A DNA stretch of 64,000 bases from Paenibacillus sp. Root444D2 (GCF_001426375.1 NZ_LMEO01000052.1:40261-104260); one strand, 5' to 3'; positions 44,073 to 53,067 are shown, counted from the first letter of the stretch. Translations and numbers: made by a program. The notes: generated from the letters alone by a model not told the origin.

Positions 44073-45593
44073 TCAGCTCTTCCGATTAAAGCGCTCGTCC
44101 AGCTTCTGCGCCATCCTTCTCGCGGCTTCCAGCTCTTCATCCGTCAGCCTTGAAGCCGCTGCTGTGCCGGCATCTGGAACAACGATCGGAATGTGAGGCT
44201 TCTGCGTCTTGCCTTGTCGGCCTCTAGTTACAGAACCACCGCTAGCTTTAGCGGCCTCCACCTTGGATGCTGCCTTTTGTTTGTAGCTGATTTTCTCACG
44301 CACATATTCCACCGCTTGTTCGTAAGTGATAATTTGCTTGCCCAGCATATCCGATGCGACTGCTTCAATCGAGGACTTGGCCCACGAGCGGCGGTCGATA
44401 TGTAGGAAGTGGATCAAGACATTAATGACTTCCTCTTTCAATCTATAATTCAAATCAATCTTCTCAAATATATTAAGTACACCGTCCGGAATGGAGCCCT
44501 GAGTGAAGAACATTTTCAGAACTGCCGTGTACGGCTCATTTCGCATAATGTAATTGTATTGATGATCTGTACATTCCCCGCGCAGCTGCTGCGGCACTTC
44601 TAGGTAATAAGCCATTTCAACTGACTTGTCTCCAGATGTGTCTAGCGCATCGTCATTCGCTTCACCTTGTGACTTCTCTTCCGATCTAGACAACGTGCGC
44701 TCTCGTTCCTCATCCCGCTTCTTGCTCTGTCTGTAGAACAGATTCGCATTATACTGCATAAGATCCATTTGCAGCTCACCCTCTTCGGTGAATGCGCCAT
44801 CCTCATCCAGCAAACGGCATGTTTCCTGTAGCGATAGGTTGTACTTCTTCGCCACAATATTAATTGCAGCCATCTGATCCGGTTTATGTTTGAGAGCCTC
44901 AACGAAAACACGATTGCTCGCTCCTCGCGGAAACCTCATGATAATATCCGCATACTGGAAGCCTTTGGTTGTCACGTCCATACGAGCGTCTCCCTGTTTA
45001 CTGGCAGAGGCCTCATACAGGGCTTGCTCCAGCTCATAATCAACCACCTGGGTATTGAGACGGAATAGATCATAGAACGGAACAGACAGGTTCTCTTCAC
45101 TCGCGTCACGACATTCTTCCGGCTCTGACGAGAGCAGCTCTTCCCGAAGGGACAGGAGCATGAACTTGCCGACCTTATCGCGGAGCAGCAGCGTCAAATG
45201 CTGATTCCGGAAAAACTCATTGGGGCCAAGTGGAGGGAACAAGGTGTATACGAAGACATAGTCTTCTTCGCCCGGCAGAAACTTGCGAGTGGTCTGCAGG
45301 AGCCCTATGGCTTCAAGCTTCGAAGATTGCTCAATGAGATATTTGCGCCCTCGCTCCCCCTGCTCAAGCTCGAGCAGCAGAAACAGCTTTCGCTGCTGTT
45401 CCAGCGGCGAATATCCGACTTTTTCTGCACTCATCTGCAGATAGAGTGCTTGATAGAGGCTAATAGCCAATCCGCCAATCATAGGCTGATACATAATAGC
45501 TAACATTTTATAATCCAGACTGCTCAAAGAAAACTCACGGTTCACACAAAACCTGTGGTTCTCGGTGAAATGCAGCATATTCGTCATTCTCAT
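44073..45593 (-). CDS. dnaB: Replication initiation/membrane attachment protein DnaB
   Basis: A 506-residue DnaB (the Bacillus initiation protein, not the helicase), part of the DnaD-DnaB-DnaI pathway. Regions of the family are seen: an N-terminal winged-helix part, a C-terminal DnaD-like domain around 330-410 (ending in VLIHFLHIDRRS-like and YEQAVEYVREKISYK), and a basic tail. It has a highly charged spacer (KKRDEERERTLSRSEEKSQG) near the middle. The start is weak: ATG 45593 and ATG 45587 both have only CGGA nearby. dnaI follows after 118 bp. Confidence 0.92.
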   Translation of the reverse strand: MRMTNMLHFTENHRFCVNREFSLSSLDYKMLAIMYQPMIGGLAISLYQALYLQMSAEKVGYSPLEQQRKLFLLLELEQGERGRKYLIEQSSKLEAIGLLQTTRKFLPGEEDYVFVYTLFPPLGPNEFFRNQHLTLLLRDKVGKFMLLSLREELLSSEPEECRDASEENLSVPFYDLFRLNTQVVDYELEQALYEASASKQGDARMDVTTKGFQYADIIMRFPRGASNRVFVEALKHKPDQMAAINIVAKKYNLSLQETCRLLDEDGAFTEEGELQMDLMQYNANLFYRQSKKRDEERERTLSRSEEKSQGEANDDALDTSGDKSVEMAYYLEVPQQLRGECTDHQYNYIMRNEPYTAVLKMFFTQGSIPDGVLNIFEKIDLNYRLKEEVINVLIHFLHIDRRSWAKSSIEAVASDMLGKQIITYEQAVEYVREKISYKQKAASKVEAAKASGGSVTRGRQGKTQKPHIPIVVPDAGTAAASRLTDEELEAARRMAQKLDERFNRKS

Positions 45594-45764
45594 TCCGTTA
45601 CAGCACCATCCTGCCTCAACCGATTGAAGCTACGAAAGCTTCTCGGTTTCTCTCTATTAGTCTACCACAAAAATCGACACGCTTGGTATCTACGAGAGAA
45701 AGATAATATTACCTAATATGAAAAAACCAACCTTTCGGACGGCAAAATTCCGACAACTTTGCCG

Positions 45765-46121
45765 TTAGAGGCGACATTCCGACTTGTTTTTGTAAGCATT
45801 GCCCCATTCTTTCATAAGTAAAATAATAGGGACCAATGTTTGCCCGAAGTCAGTCAACGAATATTCGACCTTTGGAGGCACTTGATGATACACCTCGCGG
45901 TGGACTATGCCGTCCTCTTCCAGCTCCCTTAGTTGTAGGGTCAGCATTCTCTGAGTAATGGACGGACAGATTCTTTTGAATTCATTAAATCTTTTGGTCC
46001 CTCCAATGAGGTGATATAAAAGGACACCTTTCCATTTGCCCCCAATAACATCCAATGTATATTCAACTGGACAGCCCTCATCATTATGAAGGTTGCCGTA
46101 CCCGCTTTTACGATCCCGCAT
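45765..46121 (-). CDS. HxlR family transcriptional regulator
   Basis: A 118-residue HxlR-type winged-helix regulator with the family N-terminal Cys (EGCPVEYTLDVIGGKWKGVLLYHL), a possible redox or aldehyde sensor. ATG 46121 follows AAGGAG by 10 bases. It is divergent from an MDR reductase gene with a clear inverted repeat between them, the classic layout of a local HxlR/YodB/HypR switch. Confidence 0.9.
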   Translation of the reverse strand: MRDRKSGYGNLHNDEGCPVEYTLDVIGGKWKGVLLYHLIGGTKRFNEFKRICPSITQRMLTLQLRELEEDGIVHREVYHQVPPKVEYSLTDFGQTLVPIILLMKEWGNAYKNKSECRL

Positions 46122-46138
46122 TCACATTCAACTCCTTA

Positions 46139-46158
46139 TAGTATACAAATTGATACTA
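46139..46158. promoter_or_regulatory. Probable HxlR operator
   Basis: TAGTAT-N8-ATACTA is a perfect 6-bp inverted repeat, 18 bp upstream of the hxlR start and ~90 bp before the MDR gene. Its size and position fit binding of an HxlR/YodB dimer controlling both genes. Confidence 0.65.
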
Positions 46159-46247
46159 CATAACACGATTGTGCGTACTTACTATTTTAAAACGGAACGA
46201 TTAAACTAACAACATAAAAACAATTATTTAAATGAGGAGATGGGAAA

Positions 46248-47282
46248 ATGATTGCAAGAGAGACTATGAAAGCAGTAGGTCTATATAAGTATTTAAAAGT
46301 GGAGCATTCGGAAAGCTTGATTGATGTGGAAATTGAAAAGCCGGTTCCTACAGGTAAAGATCTACTTGTTAAAGTTAAGGCTATTTCTGTAAACCCAGTC
46401 GATACCAAAGTAAGGGCTCCAAAAGATAAGACGGAGGCATCACCAAGAATCTTAGGGTGGGACGTCGCGGGAATAGTGGAACAAACAGGACCGGAATGCA
46501 CATTATTTCAACCAGGCGATGAGGTTTATTATGCAGGCAGCATTACACGCCCGGGTGGAAATAGCGAGTTTCATCTCGTCGATGAACGTATCGTCGGAAC
46601 GAAACCTTCAACGCTTGATTTCGCTCAATCCGCAGCGCTGCCTTTAACAGCCATCACAGCTTGGGAGGCACTTTATGACCGATTGGGTGTGTCCCACAAT
46701 AAAGACATGAACGCAGGTAAGGTTATTTTGATTATAGGTGCTGCTGGAGGTGTAGGATCCATTGCAACACAACTGGCGAAGTATGCCGGCCTGACGGTGA
46801 TCGGTACGGCTTCCCGCCCCGCATCAATCAATTGGGTGAAAACAATGGGCGCAGATCATATCATCAACCACTACCATTCTTTCATTCCTCAATTGCAAGC
46901 TATCGGATTACAGAATGCCGACTATATTTTTTGTTTAAATAGTACAGAGCAGCACTGGCAGAACATGGCCGAATCGATTGCGCCGCAAGGCAAAATTTGC
47001 TCCATCGTTGAGACAGACCAACCACTGAATTTGACTTTGCTTAAAAATAAAAGTGTAACGTTTGTATGGGAATTAATGTTCACTCGCTCCATGTTCCAAA
47101 CAGCCGATATGATTGAACAGCATAAGCTGCTGAATGAGGTTGCTAGACTAATCGATAATGGTACCATCCGTACCACTTTGGCCGAAAGGTTGGAGCCAAT
47201 CGATGCTACGAATTTGCGGAAAGCCCATGCTATGATTGAAGCAGGCAACACAGTTGGAAAAGTGGTTTTGGAACATTTTTAA
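46248..47282 (+). CDS. Zinc-less quinone oxidoreductase-type MDR reductase
   Basis: A 344-residue MDR protein of the quinone reductase/zeta-crystallin group. The GroES domain has SVNPVDTKVRAP and ILGWDVAG; the NADPH site IIGAAGGVGSIATQLAK is at about residues 156-172. No zinc ligands. Such enzymes reduce quinones or reactive carbonyls, and HxlR regulators often sense those compounds, so pair and operator make a coherent detoxification switch. GAGGAG is eight bases before the ATG. A terminator follows. Confidence 0.9.
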   Translation: MIARETMKAVGLYKYLKVEHSESLIDVEIEKPVPTGKDLLVKVKAISVNPVDTKVRAPKDKTEASPRILGWDVAGIVEQTGPECTLFQPGDEVYYAGSITRPGGNSEFHLVDERIVGTKPSTLDFAQSAALPLTAITAWEALYDRLGVSHNKDMNAGKVILIIGAAGGVGSIATQLAKYAGLTVIGTASRPASINWVKTMGADHIINHYHSFIPQLQAIGLQNADYIFCLNSTEQHWQNMAESIAPQGKICSIVETDQPLNLTLLKNKSVTFVWELMFTRSMFQTADMIEQHKLLNEVARLIDNGTIRTTLAERLEPIDATNLRKAHAMIEAGNTVGKVVLEHF

Positions 47283-47296
47283 CATGTGATAAAAAT

Positions 47297-47326
47297 AGAG
47301 CCTGTTGAGTTTCCTCAACAGACTCT
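47297..47326 (+). terminator. Terminator of the MDR reductase gene
   Basis: AGAG-CTGTTGAG pairs with CTCAACAG-CTCT with one bulged base on each arm, then TTCCTTCT. The T-run is broken. Confidence 0.7.
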
Positions 47327-47343
47327 TCCTTCTATCAGCTGGT

Positions 47344-48219
47344 TTAATGAAGCGGCAGCTGACTTACCTGAACATCCTGGCCATACATGACCGGATTCAA
47401 CTTCTTTGCAATCGCTAAGTCCAATAGTAGACGCTGTGTCTGATTATCTTCCAGGCTTTCCACCCAAAGCCGGATTAAGTCATTCATCTTTGAAGGGTTT
47501 TTAATCGGAATTTGATGCTTAGCATCCTTTATGAAATAGAGGGAGCTATGCGGCAGCTCTTCATGGAGTATGTTCGCATACCGATGAAATGTGCGGTCCT
47601 TTTGACCATAAATCAATAGGATCGGATGCTGGATCCCCCGAAGACGGCGCGTACAGGTGTAGGTAAGGGCCTGTTCATAATACGGCTTCACATTTTTTGC
47701 ATCATCGCTAACGGAGCTTTGGTACAGTTCCTGATAAGTAGCAGCATTATCCGCATTCCCGAAGGTGATCGCTTTTTTCAACAAATTCATAAAGAGACCA
47801 GAACCGGCCATCTGCGCGGCGAGCCATACCCTGCTTTTGTTATAAGGATCTGTTAACTCGGACATCCCGCTGACCACTATTCCCCCTAAGAAACGTTTCG
47901 GATATGTAAGCAGGGCTTCCAGCAGCACCGAGCTGCCTGTGGAATAACCACATAGGAACGCTTTTTCAATACCCAGGTAATCTAGCATCTGCCTTATATC
48001 TTCAACGATGAGCGCATAGCTAAATGCACGTTCTGACGACTTGCTCGCGCCGTGCCCTCTGATATCAAAAGTAATGACTTGATAATGGTCCGAAAGCTGC
48101 TCTCTTTGATAAGCAAAAGTCTGTAAGGTTAATAAAGGTGGATGAATAAAGACGATTGGGGTACCAGTCCCCGTAATCTCAACATTCAATTGGGTTCCGT
48201 TCACATGAGCCAAGGGCAA
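47344..48219 (-). CDS. Alpha/beta hydrolase
   Basis: A 291-residue alpha/beta hydrolase fold protein. The nucleophile elbow is GYSTGS (Ser about residue 98), HG oxyanion region and FDIRGHGASKSS precede it, Asp is likely in LIYGQKDRTF, and His in DAKHQIPI. The start is TTG 48219: GGAGGAG lies six bases upstream and no ATG is near. No signal peptide. Substrate unknown. Confidence 0.87.
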   Translation of the reverse strand: MPLAHVNGTQLNVEITGTGTPIVFIHPPLLTLQTFAYQREQLSDHYQVITFDIRGHGASKSSERAFSYALIVEDIRQMLDYLGIEKAFLCGYSTGSSVLLEALLTYPKRFLGGIVVSGMSELTDPYNKSRVWLAAQMAGSGLFMNLLKKAITFGNADNAATYQELYQSSVSDDAKNVKPYYEQALTYTCTRRLRGIQHPILLIYGQKDRTFHRYANILHEELPHSSLYFIKDAKHQIPIKNPSKMNDLIRLWVESLEDNQTQRLLLDLAIAKKLNPVMYGQDVQVSQLPLH

Positions 48220-48294
48220 AATAGTCTCCTCCGAAAGGTCAATTTAGGCAACTCAACCTTAGAATGACCAGTTCTGCCTTTTTCTATGAGAACC

Positions 48295-48579
48295 TTAAAA
48301 CATTTTGAAGCCTCTAATCCGCAGGGCTTTAATGGCCGATCCACTTAAAATAGCGCCAATTAAACCACCGATAGCTGGAATAATATCAACAATGGTGAAG
48401 CTATCTCCGCTGGAAAGAAAAGACGCCTCTCCAATTGAACCATAAATAACAACACCGATAACCAAAGCAATAAAAGCATAAAGCGGAAACCATGTTGTTT
48501 TCATTAGCATATTTAATATAAACCCGATCCCAAAAAATAACACTATCATTAAGACAGTGGCAATGACCATTTGTAACAA
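48295..48579 (-). CDS. yuiB: YuiB-like membrane protein
   Basis: A 94-residue protein with three predicted membrane helices (MIVLFFGIGFILNMLM; PLYAFIALVIGVVIYG; IIPAIGGLIGAILSG) resembling B. subtilis YuiB, whose function is unknown. The start is TTG 48579 with GGGGGA seven bases upstream. In B. subtilis yuiB is beside yumB and yumC; here the homologues lie 1.6-3.2 kb away, so local order is partly kept. Confidence 0.75.
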   Translation of the reverse strand: MLQMVIATVLMIVLFFGIGFILNMLMKTTWFPLYAFIALVIGVVIYGSIGEASFLSSGDSFTIVDIIPAIGGLIGAILSGSAIKALRIRGFKMF

Positions 48580-48770
48580 TGTACGTTCCCCCTTAACAAT
48601 GTAAGAAGCCTGTTCATCTATCTGACTTCCTTATAATTGTAATCCACGAAATGTCACAGGTAAAGTGTACACAAATTGAACATTTCCTTCTTCACCCTTT
48701 GTTCATTTGCCCTTTCCCCATGAATTGGATACAATGTAGGGGATATTAGCCCTTGAATGGAGGAAAACCA

Positions 48771-49517
48771 ATGAGTGAAGCCGTACAAACGCTGGAAGGC
48801 TGGTATGCGCTCCATGATTTCCGTCTGATCGACTGGAACGCATGGCATGCTGCAACCCCGCAGGAGCGTAAGCACGCAACGGACGAGCTGAATACATTTC
48901 TGTCCCAGTGGCAGCAATTCGAGAATGATAAACTAGGCAGTACTGCCGTTTATAGCATCGTTGGTCAGAAAGCCGACTTTGTATTCATGCAAATGCGCGA
49001 AACGCTTGAAGAACTGAATGAATTGGAAAATACGTTTAATAAATCAAGCTTCGCCGCTTTTACAATCCCGGTCTATTCCTACGTATCCATTGTAGAATTA
49101 AGCAGTTATCTGGCAAAGCCAGGCGTGGATCCTTCGGAAGATCCGGATATTCAAGCCCGCTTGAAGCCTATCCTGCCTAAATCGAAGCACATCTGCTTCT
49201 ATCCGATGAATAAGCGTCGCGATGGCAATGACAACTGGTACATGCTCCCTGCCGAAGATCGCAAAACGATGATGCGCAGCCATGGCATGATTGGACGCAC
49301 ATATGCGGGTAAAGTTAAACAAATCATTACTGGTTCCGTAGGACTGGATGATTGGGAGTGGGGCGTAACCCTGTTCTCCGACGATCCTCTCCATTTCAAA
49401 AAGCTTGTTTATGAAATGCGTTTCGACGAAGTGAGCGCACGTTTCGGTGAATTCGGCGACTTCTACGTCGGCAACCTGCTGACACCTGATAAATTTGCTA
49501 AATTAATTCAAATTTAA
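48771..49517 (+). CDS. hemQ: Coproheme decarboxylase HemQ
   Basis: A 248-residue chlorite-dismutase-fold protein. HemQ performs the last step of the coproporphyrin-dependent haem pathway of Bacillota, converting coproheme to haem b. The catalytic Tyr144 is in YPMNKRR and the haem ligand His171 is in RSHGMIG, matching Tyr145/His174-type residues of characterised HemQ; the distal Arg of true chlorite dismutases is absent. GGAGGA precedes ATG 48771. Single gene followed by repeats. Confidence 0.95.
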   Translation: MSEAVQTLEGWYALHDFRLIDWNAWHAATPQERKHATDELNTFLSQWQQFENDKLGSTAVYSIVGQKADFVFMQMRETLEELNELENTFNKSSFAAFTIPVYSYVSIVELSSYLAKPGVDPSEDPDIQARLKPILPKSKHICFYPMNKRRDGNDNWYMLPAEDRKTMMRSHGMIGRTYAGKVKQIITGSVGLDDWEWGVTLFSDDPLHFKKLVYEMRFDEVSARFGEFGDFYVGNLLTPDKFAKLIQI

Positions 49518-49531
49518 GATAATCATACAAA

Positions 49532-49790
49532 CCCCACTGGCGCTAGAATAGAAGCCTCTAACAGCTTCTATTTGTACAAAATGCTGCCTTTTCGGTAAAA
49601 TAAGAGTCCCTAGGGACTCTTATTTCTGTAAATTTGGGCTTAGACCCCCATGGATTAGCAGAATAGAAGTCTTTAGCAGCTTCTATTTTTGCAAAATGCG
49701 ATACTTTCAGTAAAATATGAGTCCCCAAAGACTCTTATTTCTGTAAATTGGGCTAAAACGCCCACTGGCTAGCCACTAATGGCATTAGCA
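49532..49790 (+). repeat. Tandem ~125-bp repeat with paired hairpins after hemQ
   Basis: Two imperfect copies start at about 49532 and 49655 (AGAATAGAAG recurs at 49545 and 49670), with a partial third after 49758. Each contains two terminator-like hairpins: AATAGAAGC/GCTTCTATT and AATAAGAGTCC/GGACTCTTATT, both with T-rich tails. The first may end hemQ; the duplication is unexplained. Confidence 0.85.
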
Positions 49791-49798
49791 AAATGAAA

Positions 49799-49835
49799 TA
49801 AAGAAGCTTCGCTCATAAGAGCAAAGCTTCTTCGT
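49799..49835 (-). terminator. Terminator of the 93-residue protein gene
   Basis: AAGAAGCTT-x-GCTC pairs with GAGC-x-AAGCTTCTT, with T-rich sequence on the minus side. It lies just after the stop at 49839. Confidence 0.75.
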
Positions 49836-49838
49836 CTT

Positions 49839-50120
49839 TTATTCCTCATCCTCGTCGTCACGCAGGGCAGCCTCTAATTCAGCTTCCATCTGCGCTTTAC
49901 GAGCCAGATACACTTCCGTATCACGGTCACGCTGACGACCTTTTTCCTTCAAGCGTTCAATCGCAGGAAGAATGAGAATATCAATTTCCTTTTGCACAAC
50001 AGCTACATGATCATAACGTTTCTCAGTCTCTAGAAAGTGACCGACCTCGATCAGGGCATTGTAACGATCCAGTTCATCCCGGGTAAGAAGTCCTCTTACT
50101 TGGACACTGCAGTGCCGCAT
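49839..50120 (-). CDS. Conserved-looking small acidic coiled-coil protein
   Basis: A 93-residue protein that I cannot name. It is helical and charged, with a likely coiled coil over most of its length and an acidic end (ALRDDEDEE). GGGGGGA lies six bases before the ATG, and a terminator follows. It is 32 bp downstream of the NADH dehydrogenase gene on the same strand, so it is probably co-transcribed and under the same Rex-type control. Confidence 0.7.
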   Translation of the reverse strand: MRHCSVQVRGLLTRDELDRYNALIEVGHFLETEKRYDHVAVVQKEIDILILPAIERLKEKGRQRDRDTEVYLARKAQMEAELEAALRDDEDEE

Positions 50121-50152
50121 GGCGATCCCCCCGTTAAATAATGATGACTAGA

Positions 50153-51343
50153 CTAGAAACGTCCCTTACGTATAACAAGTGGAATACCGCCAATAATGTA
50201 GAGGTATCTCATATCAACCACTTTTTTCATCATGGCTGCAACGTTACCTTTGAGTTTACGGGATCCTACGATACCGATGGCTTGACCTTTACCTAAGGAA
50301 GCAACAGTACCTTTGTTGGAGTATTTGAAAGTTTTCATTTGCGAACCGCGAATGGAAGCAATCAGGTTGTGCGCAACAGCTTCACCTTGCTGCATAGCGA
50401 TTTGAGCTGTTGGAGGGTATGGTCTGCCTTCATCGTTCATCACGATGGAACAGTCACCAACGACATAGATGTTATCGAACCCTGGCGCATGCAGGTGCTC
50501 ATCGACTTTAATTCTGCCGCGCATCGTTTCGAAGCCAGCTTCATCAAGCATATGGTTACCGCGGATACCGCCTGTCCAAACAACTGTAGCAGCTTTGATA
50601 AACTCATCGCCAGCAATCAGAACACCCTCAGGCGTACATTCTTTAATCGCTGTACCGATTTTGAAAGTAATGCCTTTGTCAGTCAAAACTTTCATCGCAT
50701 ACTCAACAAGCTCAGGATCGAATCCTGGAAGTGCCGTTGGAGCTGCTTCAATATTATAGATCTTCACAAGGGAAGGATCGACGTCGAACTCTTTGCAAAG
50801 CTGTGGGATACGGTCAGCAAGCTCACCAATGAACTCGATTCCAGTAAATCCTGCTCCACCGATAACGAATGTCAGGTAATCTTTGCGGTCTGGCTCACGC
50901 TTGTACTTCGCGAATTGATACTCAATATGTTCACGAATGAAACGAACGCTGTTGATACTGCGAATGTTCAATGCGTTTTCTTTAAGCCCAGGAATACCGA
51001 AAGTTTCAGCTTCGCCACCAAGACCAATAACCAAGTAGTCATAGGAAAGCGTACCGTCTTCGAGAATAACCTTTTTCTCGTGCGGACGGATTTGTGTAAC
51101 TGTGGATTTCACGAAATCAACTTTAAATTCATCAATCAATTTCAAAATGTTCACGCGTGCATTTTCAGGATTATCGGTTCCTGCAGCAGGCATGTGGAGA
51201 TGGGTAGTAATGTAATGATAATCATGCTTGTTTACAAGCGTTACATCGGCTTCATTGTAGTTTAATTCTTTTTGCAAACGAATTGCGGATAGGATTCCGC
51301 CATAGCCTGCTCCTAAAATAACGATTCTTGGTATTCTACTCAT
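50153..51343 (-). CDS. yumB: Type II NADH dehydrogenase (YumB-like)
   Basis: A 396-residue NDH-2 flavoprotein passing electrons from NADH to menaquinone without proton pumping. FAD site GAGYGGILSAIRL at about residues 9-21; NADH site VIGGAGFTGIEFIGEL near 165; VVGDCS and PPTAQIAMQQG near the C-terminus. A C-terminal basic/hydrophobic stretch may bind the membrane. Purine-rich GTGAGAGAG precedes the ATG. A Rex-type operator lies 50 bp upstream. Confidence 0.92.
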   Translation of the reverse strand: MSRIPRIVILGAGYGGILSAIRLQKELNYNEADVTLVNKHDYHYITTHLHMPAAGTDNPENARVNILKLIDEFKVDFVKSTVTQIRPHEKKVILEDGTLSYDYLVIGLGGEAETFGIPGLKENALNIRSINSVRFIREHIEYQFAKYKREPDRKDYLTFVIGGAGFTGIEFIGELADRIPQLCKEFDVDPSLVKIYNIEAAPTALPGFDPELVEYAMKVLTDKGITFKIGTAIKECTPEGVLIAGDEFIKAATVVWTGGIRGNHMLDEAGFETMRGRIKVDEHLHAPGFDNIYVVGDCSIVMNDEGRPYPPTAQIAMQQGEAVAHNLIASIRGSQMKTFKYSNKGTVASLGKGQAIGIVGSRKLKGNVAAMMKKVVDMRYLYIIGGIPLVIRKGRF

Positions 51344-51392
51344 TTCTCTCTCACTTCCATATCCGTATTTATAGTCCTATGGTTTCTCTATC

Positions 51393-51410
51393 TTGTGAAA
51401 AATTACACAA
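51393..51410. promoter_or_regulatory. Rex-type NADH/NAD+ operator upstream of NDH-2
   Basis: TTGTGAAAAATTACACAA matches the Rex box TTGTG-N8-CACAA with 18-bp length. It lies between a TATACT-like -10 (minus strand, 51425-51430) and the NDH-2 start, so Rex bound there would block transcription. B. subtilis ndh is Rex-controlled, so the logic is known; the binding here is inferred. Confidence 0.75.
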
Positions 51411-51754
51411 ACAGCTTCAAAAGTAGTATACTGCCTCTAGTTTGCACCCAGCTGCAGCGAATTATGATGAAACAGGATGAAATTAGTCACAACATGCGTA
51501 AACCGATTCTCATGATATAATATAATTTTCATAAGTAAATATCAAGTGCTATTTTGGCTTAAAATAAGGCATAAGGGCCTTTCTAGCTTGCCCAACTATT
51601 GCAAACATAATTTATCGTATCTATAAGCGATTTATATAAAGAAATCTCATTTTTCTGTTTCCTTCAATAGAAGAGACGTTTATAATGAAATAATGATTAT
51701 GGCAATACACATATATTTACCACATCAAAAGTACTGAATCGGAGGAGTCTAAGA

Positions 51755-52756
51755 ATGAACGAGAGAGAAACAAATCAAGATATCGTTGATATCATAGTAA
51801 TTGGTGGAGGCCCTGCTGGAATGTTCGCATCTTTCTATGCGGGTATGCGCCAAGCGTCAGTAAAAATTATCGAAAGTATGCCGCAGCTTGGTGGTCAGCT
51901 TGCAGCTTTATATCCTGAGAAATACATTTATGATGTAGCTGGATTCCCGAAAGTAACCGCACAAGAATTAGTGGACAACTTGTTAGCTCAAATGAAACAC
52001 TTTCAGATCAACACTTGCCTGGAAGAGAAAGTACACCAAGTCATCAAAAAAGAAGAGCGTCTCTTCGAAATAACAACTGACAAAGGCACACATTTCAGCC
52101 GCGCCGTTATTATTTCAGGCGGGGTTGGCGCATTCGAACCGCGCCGTCTTGAGTTACCCGAAGCCGCGCAATTCGAGAAGAAAAACCTGCATTACTTCGT
52201 TAGCGATTTGAATGCTTTCGCTGGCCAAAAAGTGTTAATCAGCGGTGGCGGCGATTCAGCAGTTGACTGGGCCTTAATGCTTGAGCCTATCGCGGATAAA
52301 GTCACACTTATCCACCGTAGAGATAAATTCCGTGCACATGAGCACAGTGTAGAAAACCTGATGAACTCCAAAGTAAACGTTGTAACTCCAACGGAAATCA
52401 CCAAACTTCACGGTAATGACCGCATCGAGCAAGTAACGCTTAAAGATATCAAATCGGGCGAAGAAACTGTACATGATGTCGATGCTGTTATCATTAACTT
52501 CGGCTTCGTTTCTTCCCTTGGACCGATCTCCGAATGGGGCCTTGAGATTGAAAACGGCTCAATCGTTGTTGACTCCAGAATGGAAACAAACATTCCAGGC
52601 ATCTTCGCTGCCGGGGATATCACAACTTATCCGGGAAAATTGAAACTGATTGCTGTTGGCTTTGGTGAAGCACCTACTGCGATTAATAACGCTAAAGTCT
52701 ATATCGACCCTAATGCAAAACTTTCACCAGGACACAGCAGTAACTTAAAATTTTAA
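51755..52756 (+). CDS. yumC: Ferredoxin/flavodoxin-NADP+ reductase (YumC type)
   Basis: A 333-residue thioredoxin-reductase-like FNR, as in B. subtilis YumC. It lacks the CxxC of thioredoxin reductase. FAD site GGGPAGMFASFYAGM (about 18-32), NADPH site SGGGDSAVDWAL (about 164-175), and C-terminal GDITTYPGKLKLIAVGFGEA. GGAGGAG precedes the ATG. The 411-bp gap before it holds a TATAAT at 51681-51686; otherwise only the Rex site near the other end is recognisable. Confidence 0.93.
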   Translation: MNERETNQDIVDIIVIGGGPAGMFASFYAGMRQASVKIIESMPQLGGQLAALYPEKYIYDVAGFPKVTAQELVDNLLAQMKHFQINTCLEEKVHQVIKKEERLFEITTDKGTHFSRAVIISGGVGAFEPRRLELPEAAQFEKKNLHYFVSDLNAFAGQKVLISGGGDSAVDWALMLEPIADKVTLIHRRDKFRAHEHSVENLMNSKVNVVTPTEITKLHGNDRIEQVTLKDIKSGEETVHDVDAVIINFGFVSSLGPISEWGLEIENGSIVVDSRMETNIPGIFAAGDITTYPGKLKLIAVGFGEAPTAINNAKVYIDPNAKLSPGHSSNLKF

Positions 52757-52772
52757 TCTTCTTAAATATAAT

Positions 52773-52814
52773 GGGGTATTCTAAACCTAATCTACGGATT
52801 AGGAGGAATACCCC
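52773..52814 (+). promoter_or_regulatory. Hairpin covering the ribosome site of the zinc-ribbon gene
   Basis: GGGGTATTC (52773) pairs with GAATACCCC (52806-52814), and inside it CCTAATC pairs with GATTAGG. The Shine-Dalgarno AGGAGG (52801-52806) is in the 3' arm. Three T follow. It may be a weak terminator of yumC and a translation brake on the next gene. Confidence 0.6.
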
Positions 52815-52815
52815 T

Positions 52816-53058
52816 TTGTCATATATATGTCCGGTTTGCAACGGCCTACAGGAGCTAAATACCGTGTGTCCTGTTTGTTCACAACAGATGAATGATTGCG
52901 GGAAATGGAGTGACTATCTAGGTCCCTACTCTCCTTACAGAGAGATTGATGATATCTCCATGTCAGATGGGACACTAGGCTCACAGAATAATCAATGCCT
53001 TCATCTGGTAAACTGCGCTGACTGCCACCAGAATTTTACCATTGAAATAACTACATGA
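52816..53058 (+). CDS. Small zinc-ribbon protein
   Basis: An 80-residue protein starting at TTG 52816, 10 bases after AGGAGG. An ATG at 52771 would place the hairpin inside the coding region. Two zinc-binding pairs at the N-terminus (CPVC and CPVC, residues 5-8 and 18-21) and two Cys pairs later (CLHLVNCADC) suggest one or two zinc ribbons. It follows yumC by 60 bp. Function unknown. Confidence 0.7.
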   Translation: MSYICPVCNGLQELNTVCPVCSQQMNDCGKWSDYLGPYSPYREIDDISMSDGTLGSQNNQCLHLVNCADCHQNFTIEITT

Positions 53059-53067
53059 AGAAACGCT

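Noticed and set aside
49532..49790. CRISPR or phage attachment repeats
   Set aside because: The long imperfect units with hairpins are a tandem duplication of terminator-like sequence; no cas or integrase nearby.
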